From the NCBI GenBank assembly GCA_038231215.1, contig JBBRLS010000011.1, positions 30,032-94,031 of the forward strand: a stretch of 64,000 nt of DNA, read 5' to 3'. The notes below the pieces were generated by a model. The model did no database searches. It saw only the letters and a program-made list of their open reading frames with translations, and was not told the origin of the DNA. Shown here piece after piece: positions 26,933 through 35,412 of this stretch. The translations under genes and the position numbers were made by a program. Position 1 is the stretch's first letter, and each line of letters begins with the position of its first letter. The stretch is from Schlegelella_A sp038231215. Its GTDB lineage: Bacteria > Pseudomonadota > Gammaproteobacteria > Burkholderiales > Burkholderiaceae_C.

Positions 26933-28330
26933 TCAGCCCTTCAGCGTCTGCTCGAGCACGTGCAGTTGCTGGTTCAGTTCGCTGTTTTTCTGTCGCTCGG
27001 CCGAGATTTTGCGCACCGCGTGCAGCACCGTCGTGTGGTCGCGGCCGCCGAACAACTCGCCGATCTCGGGCAGGCTCTTCTGCGTCATCTCCTTGGCGAT
27101 GTACATGGCGATCTGGCGCGGCCGGGCGATCGAGGCCGGGCGCTTCTTGCTGTACATGTCGGCGACCTTGATCTTGTAGAAGTCGGCCACCGTCTTCTGG
27201 ATGTTCTCGACGCCGACCTGGCGGTTCTGGATCGAGAGCAGGTCTTTCAGCGCCTCGCGCGCCAGGCCGATGTTGATTTCCTTGTGGGAAAAGCGCGAGT
27301 AGGCGAGGATCTTGCGCAGCGCGCCTTCGAGCTCTCGCACATTGGCGCGCACATTCTTGGCGACAAAGAAGGCCACGTCCTCAGGCATCGGCGTCGCCTC
27401 CTGGTCGGCCTTCTTCATCAGGATGGCAACGCGCATCTCGAGTTCGGGCGGCTCTATCGCCACCGTGAGCCCGGCGTCGAAGCGCGAGGTCAGTCGCTCG
27501 TCGATGTCGACCAGGCCCTTGGGATAGGTGTCGCTGGTCATGATGATGTGCGCCCGCTTGGCGAGCAGCGCCTCGAAGGCGTTGAAGAACTCCTCCTGGG
27601 TGCGCTCCTTGCCGGCGAAAAACTGCACGTCGTCGATCAGCAGCAGGTCGAGCGAGTGGTACTTGGCCTTGAGCTCGTCGAAGGTCTTGCGCTGGTAGTT
27701 CTTCACCACGTCGGTGATGAACTGCTCGGCGTGCAGATAGAGGATGCGCGCGTCTGGGCGGTCGGCGAGCAGGGCATTGCCGACGGCGTGGATCAGATGC
27801 GTCTTGCCGAGGCCGACGCCGCCGTAGATGAAGAGCGGGTTGTACATCTGGCCCGGCGCGCCCGCGACGTGAAGCGCGGCGGTGCGGGCCATCTGGTTGG
27901 CACGACCCGGCACCAGCGTGTCGAAGCTGAGCGCCGGGTTCAGGCGGCTGCGCGAAGGAAGTGTGGTCAACGTCGCAAGCGAAGCCGCAGGGTGGCCGTT
28001 GCGATGCACGGAAGCGGCCGAGTCTTCGCGTTGCGGCGCGGACGATGGAGCGGCTGGCCTGCTCGCCACATCGCGTGCTGCGAGCGTGATGTCGAGTCGC
28101 ACGGGCTTGCCGGCGATTTCGGTCAGGGCGTTTTCAATGCGGCCGGCGTATTGGGTGCGGATCCAGTCGAGCTTGAAGCGGTTCGGCACGCGAATCGTCA
28201 CCGTTGCACCTGCCTCGCCGAGGTCGGCCACCTCGGCATCGGGCAAGGGCCGGATCCAGGTGTTGAATTGCTGGTCGGGCAACTCGGCGGCGAGGCGCTC
28301 GCAGCCGCGTTGCCAGAGGTCGGCTCGCAT
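26933..28330 (-). CDS. dnaA: Chromosomal replication initiator protein
   Basis: A 465-residue AAA+ initiator that opens the origin. Domain I begins MRADLWQRGCERLAAELPDQ; a Ser/Ala/Arg-rich linker follows to about residue 125. The AAA+ domain has Walker A GGVGLGKTH and Walker B LLIDDVQFFAG. Domain IV has RPRQIAMYIAKEMTQKSLPE and the DnaA signature GRDHTTVLHAVRKI for binding DnaA boxes. The ATG at 28330 matches the family length. A perfect DnaA box lies 63 bp upstream, so autoregulation is likely. Confidence 0.97.
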   Translation of the reverse strand: MRADLWQRGCERLAAELPDQQFNTWIRPLPDAEVADLGEAGATVTIRVPNRFKLDWIRTQYAGRIENALTEIAGKPVRLDITLAARDVASRPAAPSSAPQREDSAASVHRNGHPAASLATLTTLPSRSRLNPALSFDTLVPGRANQMARTAALHVAGAPGQMYNPLFIYGGVGLGKTHLIHAVGNALLADRPDARILYLHAEQFITDVVKNYQRKTFDELKAKYHSLDLLLIDDVQFFAGKERTQEEFFNAFEALLAKRAHIIMTSDTYPKGLVDIDERLTSRFDAGLTVAIEPPELEMRVAILMKKADQEATPMPEDVAFFVAKNVRANVRELEGALRKILAYSRFSHKEINIGLAREALKDLLSIQNRQVGVENIQKTVADFYKIKVADMYSKKRPASIARPRQIAMYIAKEMTQKSLPEIGELFGGRDHTTVLHAVRKISAERQKNSELNQQLHVLEQTLKG

Positions 28331-28392
28331 GTGTGGAGAAGTACCTTTGGAAAGCCCGAGAGTGTAGCTCGTCGGGGCCGCGCTGAAGATAC

Positions 28393-28401
28393 TTATCCAC
28401 A
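28393..28401 (+). promoter_or_regulatory. Consensus DnaA box
   Basis: TTATCCACA, an exact match to the high-affinity DnaA box, between dnaA and rpmH. It is the only perfect one I found in the region. Confidence 0.85.
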
Positions 28402-28458
28402 GTGAAAACACGAACGGGCAGTGGCCGCCCCTTCGCATCCAGGACAATCAAGTCGACG

Positions 28459-28487
28459 TTGACGGGGTGGCCGGTTCTTGATGTAAT
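28459..28487 (+). promoter_or_regulatory. Sigma-70 promoter of rpmH
   Basis: TTGACG (28459-28464) and TGTAAT (28482-28487) are separated by 17 bp and lie 45 bp before the rpmH ATG. This is one of the clearest sigma-70 promoters in the window and would drive rpmH and probably the genes behind it. Confidence 0.65.
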
Positions 28488-28532
28488 CGCAGGTTCGCCT
28501 CGGCGCGCTCGCTCCCGGCTCTGGAAATCACC

Positions 28533-28667
28533 ATGAAACGCACGTATCAAGCCTCCAAGACCCGCCGCGCACGCACGCACGGCTTTCTCGTCCGCATGAA
28601 GTCGCGCGGCGGCCGCGCCGTCATCAACGCCCGGCGCGCCAAGGGCCGCAAGCGTCTGGCCGTCTGA
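28533..28667 (+). CDS. rpmH: 50S ribosomal protein L34
   Basis: A 44-residue, strongly basic ribosomal protein. MKRTYQASKTRRARTHGF and GRAVINARRAKGRKRL are the L34 signature over the whole length. It is preceded by a consensus promoter and the probable origin, and followed 21 bp later by rnpA, the standard order. Confidence 0.97.
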   Translation: MKRTYQASKTRRARTHGFLVRMKSRGGRAVINARRAKGRKRLAV

Positions 28668-28688
28668 GGCGCCGCCACGCGCGGCCGC

Positions 28689-29177
28689 ATGCCTCGGCGC
28701 CAGCCCGTGGCCCCCGCGATGGCGCGTCTCGTCGAGTCTGCCGATTTCGAGCGTGTCCTCGGTTCGCGCAGCCGCGCCAGCACGGTGCATTTCGCTGTTC
28801 ACCACCTTCCGGCCGCGGCCGGGGTCTCGACCGGGGCCTCGGACGAGCCCTTCGACGACAAGTTATCAACAGTCCGTGCTTCTGGCGGTGAAGGACCTGT
28901 GGATGACTCCGTTTCCGAACCGCTGCGACGGCTCGGCGCCGTGGTCCCGAAACGGCACGCGAAGCGCGCCGTGACACGATCTCTGCTGAAGCGTCAGATC
29001 TACGCGGCCGGTGGTCGCCATGCCGAGTCGCTTTGCCACGGCCTGTGGATTGTTCGCCTTCGCGCGCCGTTCGACCGGAGCCGCTTCAAGAGCGCAGCGT
29101 CGACGGCGCTGTCTCTCGTCGCTCGCGCCGAGCTTGAGGCGCTCTTTCTCGCCGTCAGGCGCCCGACCGCGTCATGA
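28689..29177 (+). CDS. rnpA: Ribonuclease P protein component
   Basis: A 162-residue basic protein that assists the RNase P RNA in removing 5' leaders from tRNA precursors. The RNR-type motif appears as VVPKRHAKRAVTRSLLKRQI, as in Burkholderiales. Compared with the usual 110-130 residues there is a longer central segment (about residues 47-80, GASDEPFDDKLSTVRASGGE onward), acidic and probably disordered. The DNA coding for it contains DnaA-box-like sequences. The stop overlaps the yidD start (ATGA). Confidence 0.92.
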   Translation: MPRRQPVAPAMARLVESADFERVLGSRSRASTVHFAVHHLPAAAGVSTGASDEPFDDKLSTVRASGGEGPVDDSVSEPLRRLGAVVPKRHAKRAVTRSLLKRQIYAAGGRHAESLCHGLWIVRLRAPFDRSRFKSAASTALSLVARAELEALFLAVRRPTAS

Positions 29178-29524
29178 GCCGCCGCTCCGCACCGCTCATG
29201 CCGAATCGTTTCTGGTCGATGCCTCGTCGCGCCCTGATCGCTGGGGTGCGCATCTATCGACTGTTGCTCAGCCCGTGGCTCGGCAACGCCTGCCGCTTCG
29301 CGCCGACCTGCTCGGTCTACGCGATCGGCGCGCTCGAGCGCCATGGCGCGGCAGCCGGCACGGCGCTGGCGATCGGCCGCATCGCTCGCTGCCACCCTTG
29401 GTGCGCTGGCGGTCACGATCCTGTTCCTGCGCAAGCGCCGCAGCCGTTTCGCGCCCTGCGCGAACGCTCGCGTCCGCGCATCCCATCTCCTTCTTCCGGC
29501 GCCTCCGACGTCGTTTCCCCATGA
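29174..29524 (+). CDS. yidD: Membrane protein insertion efficiency factor
   Basis: A 116-residue YidD-family protein. The core IYRLLLSPWLGNACRFAPTC, then SVYAIGALERHG and CHPWCAGGHDPVP is diagnostic. An amphipathic N-terminal helix attaches such proteins to the inner membrane, where they assist YidC. The Arg/Pro/Ser-rich tail after residue 85 is not conserved. It overlaps rnpA and yidC by ATGA at both ends, so the three are translationally coupled. Confidence 0.92.
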   Translation: MSRRSAPLMPNRFWSMPRRALIAGVRIYRLLLSPWLGNACRFAPTCSVYAIGALERHGAAAGTALAIGRIARCHPWCAGGHDPVPAQAPQPFRALRERSRPRIPSPSSGASDVVSP

Positions 29525-31266
29525 CCGACATTCGCCGCACCATTCTCTGGGTGGTGTTCTCCGCCTCGCTGTTCCTGATCTGGGACGCCTGGAACAAGCA
29601 CATCGGCCACCCGTCGTTTTTCGCACCGGCGGCGCGGCCCGCCGCGACCGCTCCGGCCGCGGCCTCCGGCAGCGCGCCGCTGGTGCCGGGCGGCTCCGCG
29701 AGCCCGGTCGCTGCGGCCCTGCCGGGGGCGACCCCGCCCGCGCCGGCCGCCTCGGCGGCTGCTGCCGTGGCGGAAAGGGTCACCGTGACCACCGACCTGG
29801 TCAAGGCGACGCTCGGCGCCCGCGGCGGCGAGGTCGACCGGATCGAGTTCCTGAAGCAGGCCGACGCCTTCGACCGCACCAGGAACGAGGTCCTGTTCGA
29901 CGAGTCGCCGATCCGCTACTACGTTGCCCAGAGCGGGCTGATCCCGACCAGCGGCGGCACCGGCCTGCCGAACCACCACACCGTGATGACGCTGCAGCCG
30001 GGTCCGCGCACGCTGGCGCCCGGCGCGGCCACCCTCGACGTGCGCTTCGAGTCGCCCAGCGTCGGCGGCCTGAAGCTGGTCAAGACCTACACCTTCCGGC
30101 GCGCCAGCTATGTGGTCGGCGTCAAGCACGAGATCACCAACACCTCCGATGTGCCGGTCGAGCCGCGCCTGTACCTGCAGCTGGTTCGCGACGGCAACGC
30201 GCCGCCCTCGGTGTCGGGCTTCCTGTCCAGCTTCGCCGCGTCGACTTACACCGGCCCGGCGATCTATTCGAGCGACAGCAAGTTCCAGAAGGTCGACTTC
30301 GAGAGCATCGAGAAACGCCGCGCCGAAGACAAGATCAACCATCAAGTACTCGCCCGGGACGGCTGGGTGGCGATGGTCCAGCACTACTTCGCGTCGGCCT
30401 GGCTGATCGACCCCCCGGGACAGGCGGCCGCCACGCCGCGCGAGTACTTCACCGGAAAGGGAGACACCGAAAATCCCGCCACCGGCAAGCCCGCCCACGT
30501 CTACTCGGTCGGCATGTTCGTTCCCGTCGGCACGGTCGCTCCCGGGCAGACCAAGGCGTTCGACGCGCAGCTCTTCGCCGGTCCGCAGGAAGAAGACAAG
30601 CTCTCGGTCCTGGCGCCCGGCCTCGAGCTGGTCAAGGACTACGGCATCTTCAAGATCCTCGCCGAACCCTTGTTCTCGCTGCTGACGCTGCTGCACAAGG
30701 TTCTCGGCAACTGGGGCTGGTCGATCGTCGGCCTGGTCGTGCTGCTCAAGATCGCCTTCTACTGGCTCAACGCCAAGGCTTACGGCTCGATGGCCAAGAT
30801 GAAGGCCATCAACCCGAAGATCATGGAGATGCGCGAACGGCTGAAGGACAAGCCGCAGCAGATGCAGCAGGAGATGATGCGCATCTATCGCGAAGAAAAG
30901 GTCAATCCGCTCGGCGGCTGCCTGCCGATCGTCGCGCAGATGCCGTTCTTCATCTCGCTCTACTGGGTGCTGCTGTCGAGCGTCGAGATGCGCAATGCAC
31001 CGTGGATCGGCTGGATCACCGACCTGTCGGCCAAAGACCCGTACTTCATCCTGCCGCTGCTGATGACCGGCACGAGCCTTTTGCAGACCTGGCTCAACCC
31101 GACGCCGCCGGATCCGGTGCAGGCACGCATGATGTGGATCATGCCGCTCGTCTTCTCGGTGATGTTCTTCGTCTTCCCGGCGGGCCTGGTGCTTTACTGG
31201 CTCACGAACAACATCCTGTCGATCGCGCAGCAGTACGTGATCAACAAAAGGCTGGGCGTGACCTGA
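29521..31266 (+). CDS. yidC: Membrane protein insertase YidC/OxaA
   Basis: A 581-residue inner-membrane insertase. TM1 (TILWVVFSASLFLIWDAW) is followed by an Ala/Pro-rich linker and the large periplasmic beta-sandwich domain (about 85-350). The conserved C-terminal five-helix core holds WGWSIVGLVVLLKIAFYWLN, NPLGGCLPIVAQMPFFISLY and NPTPPDPVQARMMWIMPLVF. The architecture is that of Gram-negative YidC. Its stop overlaps the proposed mnmE start. Confidence 0.96.
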   Translation: MTDIRRTILWVVFSASLFLIWDAWNKHIGHPSFFAPAARPAATAPAAASGSAPLVPGGSASPVAAALPGATPPAPAASAAAAVAERVTVTTDLVKATLGARGGEVDRIEFLKQADAFDRTRNEVLFDESPIRYYVAQSGLIPTSGGTGLPNHHTVMTLQPGPRTLAPGAATLDVRFESPSVGGLKLVKTYTFRRASYVVGVKHEITNTSDVPVEPRLYLQLVRDGNAPPSVSGFLSSFAASTYTGPAIYSSDSKFQKVDFESIEKRRAEDKINHQVLARDGWVAMVQHYFASAWLIDPPGQAAATPREYFTGKGDTENPATGKPAHVYSVGMFVPVGTVAPGQTKAFDAQLFAGPQEEDKLSVLAPGLELVKDYGIFKILAEPLFSLLTLLHKVLGNWGWSIVGLVVLLKIAFYWLNAKAYGSMAKMKAINPKIMEMRERLKDKPQQMQQEMMRIYREEKVNPLGGCLPIVAQMPFFISLYWVLLSSVEMRNAPWIGWITDLSAKDPYFILPLLMTGTSLLQTWLNPTPPDPVQARMMWIMPLVFSVMFFVFPAGLVLYWLTNNILSIAQQYVINKRLGVT

Positions 31267-32684
31267 GCGCGCTGCCTCGCCACGATGAACCCATTGCCGC
31301 CATCGCGACGGCGAGCGGGCGTGGCGCGGTTGGCATCGTTCGCGTGTCGGGCCGCGGCCTCGGGCCGCTCGTCGAGGCGCTTTGCGGTCGCTCGCTCGAG
31401 CCGCGCCATGCCACGCTGACCGCCTTTCGCGATCGCGCCGACGCGCCCATCGATCGCGGCCTCGCCATTTTGTTCCCGGCGCCGCATTCGTATACCGGCG
31501 AGGACGTGCTCGAGCTGCAGGCGCACGGCGGGCCGGTCGTGATGCAGCTGCTTCTTGCGCGTTGCCTCGAAGCGGCCGCCGAGCCCGACCTGGCCACCGG
31601 CCAGCCCTGCCTGGCGCAGCTTCGCCTCGCCCGGCCCGGCGAGTTCACCGAGCGCGCCTTTCTCAACGACAAGCTCGATCTCGCCCAGGCCGAAGCCGTC
31701 GCCGACCTGATCGATGCCAGCACCGAAGCGGCGGCACGCTCGGCCGCTCGTTCGCTCGACGGCGCGTTCTCGAAGGAGATCGAGGTGCTCGTCGCCAAGC
31801 TGGTCGATCTGCGCTTGCTCGTCGAGGCGACGCTCGATTTTCCCGAAGAGGAGATCGAGTTCCTCGAGCGCGCCGGAGCGCGCCGACGCCTCGCCGACGC
31901 CGCCGCGCAGGTCGACGCCGTGCTCGCCACCGCGCGCCAGGGCGTGCTGCTGCGCGACGGCATCCGCGTCGTGCTGGCGGGCCAGCCGAACGTCGGCAAG
32001 AGCTCGCTGCTCAACGCACTGGCGGGTGCCGAGCTGGCCATCGTCACGCCCGTTCCGGGAACGACGCGCGACAAGGTCGGCGAGACGATCCAGATCGAGG
32101 GCGTGCCGATCCACGTCGTCGACACGGCGGGCCTGCGCGAGGCGGGCGACGCGGTCGAGGCGATCGGCGTCGCCCGCTCCTGGACGGCAATCGACGAGGC
32201 CGACGCCGTCGTCTTCCTGCGCGACTTGACTCGTCGCGGCCTCGCCGACTACGACGCCGGCGACGCACGCGTCGCCGACCGCCTGGTCGCGGCCGTCGCG
32301 GCGGGGCGCGTGCTCGAGGTCTTCAACAAGGCCGACGCCGTGGGCGAAGGCGAGTTGGCGGCACTTCCGGCCGACGCCATCGTCATTTCGGCCGCGACCG
32401 GCGACGGCCTCGACACGCTGCGGCGCGCGATGCTCGCGCGCGCCGGCTGGCAGGCCGCCGGCGAGGGCGTCTTCCACGCGCGCGCGCGCCACGTCGACGC
32501 CTTGCAGCGCGCCCGCTCGCACCTCGCCGTCGCCGATGCGCATGCCGGCGTCGGCGACATGGCACTCGAACTCGTCGCCGAAGAACTGCGCGCCGCGCAC
32601 GACGCACTCGGCGAGATCACCGGCGCCTTCACGGCCGACGATCTGCTGGGTGCGATCTTCAGCCGTTTCTGCATCGGCAAGTGA
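31263..32684 (+). CDS. mnmE: tRNA uridine-5-carboxymethylaminomethyl modification GTPase
   Basis: A 473-residue GTPase that with MnmG modifies wobble uridine 34. The N-terminal folate-binding domain begins PIAAIATASGRGAVGIVRVS; the G domain has GQPNVGKSS, PGTTRD, DTAGLRE and NKAD; the C-terminus is FCIGK with the conserved Cys. No ATG, GTG or TTG exists in frame near the N-terminus. The best-placed start is CTG at 31263, which gives LSALPRHDEPIAAIA and overlaps the yidC stop as CTGA; a second CTG is at 31272. The start is therefore probable but unusual. Confidence 0.93.
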   Translation: MSALPRHDEPIAAIATASGRGAVGIVRVSGRGLGPLVEALCGRSLEPRHATLTAFRDRADAPIDRGLAILFPAPHSYTGEDVLELQAHGGPVVMQLLLARCLEAAAEPDLATGQPCLAQLRLARPGEFTERAFLNDKLDLAQAEAVADLIDASTEAAARSAARSLDGAFSKEIEVLVAKLVDLRLLVEATLDFPEEEIEFLERAGARRRLADAAAQVDAVLATARQGVLLRDGIRVVLAGQPNVGKSSLLNALAGAELAIVTPVPGTTRDKVGETIQIEGVPIHVVDTAGLREAGDAVEAIGVARSWTAIDEADAVVFLRDLTRRGLADYDAGDARVADRLVAAVAAGRVLEVFNKADAVGEGELAALPADAIVISAATGDGLDTLRRAMLARAGWQAAGEGVFHARARHVDALQRARSHLAVADAHAGVGDMALELVAEELRAAHDALGEITGAFTADDLLGAIFSRFCIGK

Positions 32685-32836
32685 GCGCAGACCGTTGCCG
32701 GAGTTGTCACCGAGCGTGACGAATGGGCGGGGTACGTGACCGAGTGGCATTGTTGCGCCCGCCCCACCATCGATAATCCACCCCCAGAGCACGAACCGGC
32801 CGCAACGACGACGGCCGGGCGCTGCGGAGGCAGATC

Positions 32837-33304
32837 ATGGAAATCGACGAGCTCGTGAGCGTGGTGCAGTCGCTCAACACGGAAGATTCGTTCCGTGCCC
32901 GACTCACGCTCGAAAACTGGCGCGTCATCGCCCCCTACCTCGCCCGCTACGAGATCCGGGCCGGCGACCTGCTCATCAAGCAGGGCGATGCCGATCGCTC
33001 GATGTACTTTCTCTCCCAGGGCAGCATGCAGGTATTCGTCACCGGCGGGCCGCCCGGCAGCAACAAGGTGGCGATCCTGCGCGCGGGCTCCGTGGTCGGC
33101 GAGCCCGGTCTGTTCGGCGACACGCCGCGCACCGCCAACGTCGAGGCGATGACGCCGTGCGTCGTCTGGGCGCTGCGCGGTCCGCGCATGGAAGAACTGG
33201 CGCAGCGCTCGCCCATGCTCGCGCTCGAGTTGTTGCGTGCCGCCGGCGCGGTGATGGCGATCCGCTTCCGCGCCACCCTTTCCCGTCAAGCACCGGTCAC
33301 CTGA
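32837..33304 (+). CDS. Cyclic nucleotide-binding domain protein
   Basis: A 155-residue single-domain protein. IRAGDLLIKQGDADRSMYFL and GSMQVFV, then GSVVGEPGLFGDTPRTANVE show the cNMP-binding beta-roll with its phosphate-binding cassette (GEPGLFGDTPRTA). It lacks the C-terminal helix-turn-helix of Crp/Fnr factors, so it is not itself a DNA-binding regulator. It stands alone; a 152-bp leader separates it from mnmE. The partner and ligand are unknown. Confidence 0.8.
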   Translation: MEIDELVSVVQSLNTEDSFRARLTLENWRVIAPYLARYEIRAGDLLIKQGDADRSMYFLSQGSMQVFVTGGPPGSNKVAILRAGSVVGEPGLFGDTPRTANVEAMTPCVVWALRGPRMEELAQRSPMLALELLRAAGAVMAIRFRATLSRQAPVT

Positions 33305-33337
33305 CCGGCCGGGCCGGCGGCTCCACCGGTCCTCGAC

Positions 33338-35341
33338 TCAGGCGGTGCGAAGCAGGCGTTCCTCGGCCAGCGCCAGCGGCTCCGGCAGCCCTGAGAGCAC
33401 CAGCGTGTCGCCAGGAGCGAGCGCCAGCGCGTCGTCGGGTTCAAGCACCGCCCCGGAGGCACGCCGCAATGACACGACGGTGACGCCGTCTCGGCCCCAA
33501 GCCTGCTCGCCGAGCGTGCGGCTCACGCTTGCGCTGTCGGGCGGCAAGGTCACGCTGAGCAGCCGGGCATGCTGCAGCTCGTCGGGCGTGTCGTCGTCGG
33601 CACCGTGGAAGTAGCCGCGTAGCAGGCCGTAGCGCGCATCGCGCTGGTCCTGCACGACGCGCAGCACGCGCCGCATCGGTACGCCGACGAGTGCGAGCGC
33701 ATGGCTGGCCAGCATCAGCGAGCCTTCGATCGCCTCGGGCACCACTTCGGTCGCGCCGGCCGCGCGCAGGCGCTCGATGTCGCTGTCGTCGATCGTGCGC
33801 ACGACCACCGGCACCTTGGGCGCATGCGTCTGCGCAAGGCGAAGGATCTTCAACGCCGAGGGTGTGTCGTGGTAGCTGACGACGATCGCGCTCGCCCGCG
33901 CCATGCCGGCCGCGACCAGGCTCTGCAGGCGCGCTGCGTCGCCGAAGACGACGCTCTGGCCGGCGGCAGCGGCCTGCCGCACGCGGTCGGGGTCGAGGTC
34001 GAGCGCGATGTAGGCGATCTTCTCGTGCTCGAGCAGGCGCGCCAGGTTCTGGCCGCTGCGCCCGAAGCCGCAGATGATGACGTGGCGCTCGGTATTGATG
34101 GCGCGCTTGGCGATCGTCGTCATCGCCACCGACTGCAGGAGCCAGTCGTTGGCAGACAGGCGCATGACGATGCGGTTGCTGTAGACGAAGAAGAGCGGCG
34201 TCGCCAGCATCGACAGCACCATGCTCGCGAGCACCGGCGTCTGCAGTGCCGGGGGCAATAGACCGCGCTCGGTCGCCAGCGCCAGCAAGACGAAGCCGAA
34301 CTCGCCCGCCTGCGCCAGGTAGAGGCCCGTACGTATCGCGGTACCGGGTGCGGCGCCGAAGACGCGCGTCAGGGCGGTGACGAGCGCGAACTTGAAGAGC
34401 ACGGGGAACACGGTCAGCGTGAGCACGAGCGGCCAGTGCTGCAGCACCGTCGGCGCGTCGAGCTTCATGCCGACAGTGATGAAAAAGAGGCCGAGCAGAA
34501 CGTCGTGGAAAGGCCGGATGTCGGTCTCGACCTGGTGCTTGTATTCGGTCTCGGCGATCAGCATGCCGGCGACGAAGGCGCCGAGCGCGAGCGACAAGCC
34601 GGCCAACTCGGTCAGCCACGCCAGGCCGAGCGTGACGAGCAGCAGGTTCAGGACGAACAGCTCTTCGCTCTTCCTGCGCACGACCAGCGTCAGCCACCAG
34701 CGCATGACGCGCTGCCCGCCGACCAGAAGCACGGTGAGCAGCGCGCCGGCCTTGACGAAGGCGATCGCCAGCGCGCCGAGCAAGGCCTCGGGCGACGAGC
34801 CGAGCGCGGGAATCAGCACCAGCAAGGGCACGACGGCCAGATCCTGGAACAGCAGCACGCCCATGACGCGGCGCCCGTGCTCGCTCTCGAGCTCGAGGCG
34901 GTCGGCCATCAGCTTGACGACGATCGCCGTCGAGCTCATGGCCAGCGCGCCGCCGAGCGCCACCGCGCTTTGCCAGCCCAGGCCGATGCCCTGGCGTCCG
35001 GCCAGCGCGAAAGCCGACGCCAGCACGGCGTTGCCCGCCAGCGCCGCGCCCATCGTCAGGATGACCTGGCTCGAGCCGAGGCCGAAGACGAGCTTTCGCA
35101 TGCTGCGCAGCTTCGGCAGGTTGAACTCGAGGCCGATCACGAACATCAGGAAGACGATGCCGAACTCGGCGAGGTGGGCGACGCCCGCGGGGTCGCCGGA
35201 GATCGCCAAGGCGTGCGGGCCGATGAGGATGCCGACCGCCAGGTAGCCGAGCATCGGCGGCAGGCGCGCAAGACGGCAGACGACGACGCCGGCCACGGCG
35301 GCCAAGAGGTAAAGCAGCGTCAGTTCGAGCGTCGAGGCCAT
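33338..35341 (-). CDS. Kef/YbaL-type K+/H+ (monovalent cation:proton) antiporter
   Basis: A 667-residue membrane protein of the CPA2 family. About 12 membrane helices form the exchanger domain (LPPMLGYLAVGILIGPHALA, GGALAMSSTAIVVKLMAD, GLYLAQAGEFGFVLLALA). From about residue 415 there is an RCK/TrkA-N domain with the nucleotide-binding motif HVIICGFGRSGQNLARLLEH, then a TrkA-C domain (VTLPPDSASVSRTLGEQAWG, DTLVLSGLPE). It probably couples potassium efflux to proton entry, gated by nucleotide or thiol ligand. No KefF/KefG partner lies nearby. The start at 35341 places the first membrane helix at residue 5. Confidence 0.9.
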   Translation of the reverse strand: MASTLELTLLYLLAAVAGVVVCRLARLPPMLGYLAVGILIGPHALAISGDPAGVAHLAEFGIVFLMFVIGLEFNLPKLRSMRKLVFGLGSSQVILTMGAALAGNAVLASAFALAGRQGIGLGWQSAVALGGALAMSSTAIVVKLMADRLELESEHGRRVMGVLLFQDLAVVPLLVLIPALGSSPEALLGALAIAFVKAGALLTVLLVGGQRVMRWWLTLVVRRKSEELFVLNLLLVTLGLAWLTELAGLSLALGAFVAGMLIAETEYKHQVETDIRPFHDVLLGLFFITVGMKLDAPTVLQHWPLVLTLTVFPVLFKFALVTALTRVFGAAPGTAIRTGLYLAQAGEFGFVLLALATERGLLPPALQTPVLASMVLSMLATPLFFVYSNRIVMRLSANDWLLQSVAMTTIAKRAINTERHVIICGFGRSGQNLARLLEHEKIAYIALDLDPDRVRQAAAAGQSVVFGDAARLQSLVAAGMARASAIVVSYHDTPSALKILRLAQTHAPKVPVVVRTIDDSDIERLRAAGATEVVPEAIEGSLMLASHALALVGVPMRRVLRVVQDQRDARYGLLRGYFHGADDDTPDELQHARLLSVTLPPDSASVSRTLGEQAWGRDGVTVVSLRRASGAVLEPDDALALAPGDTLVLSGLPEPLALAEERLLRTA

Positions 35342-35412
35342 GCGTGGCGAGGGAGCGAAGAGGCCAACCCTAGAATCGGCCGATCCTACTGGACGCCCTC
35401 GCGAACTCCCTG

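Larger units (their letters stand above)
28331..28532. other. Probable replication origin region (oriC) between dnaA and rpmH
   Basis: A 202-bp gap between divergent dnaA and rpmH. It contains a perfect DnaA box TTATCCACA at 28393-28401 and TGTGGAGAA at 28332-28340 (one mismatch). Further near-boxes lie in rnpA: TTATCAACA (28863-28871) and TGTGGATGA (28898-28906). Gene order gyrB-dnaN-dnaA / rpmH-rnpA-yidD-yidC-mnmE is the classical origin neighbourhood. A clear AT-rich unwinding element was not picked out, so the exact origin is inferred. Confidence 0.55.

Noticed and set aside
29343..31262. Apparent fusion of a large Arg-rich protein with MnmE
   Set aside because: The upstream part is an off-frame reading of yidD/yidC; only the sequence from about 31263 is MnmE.
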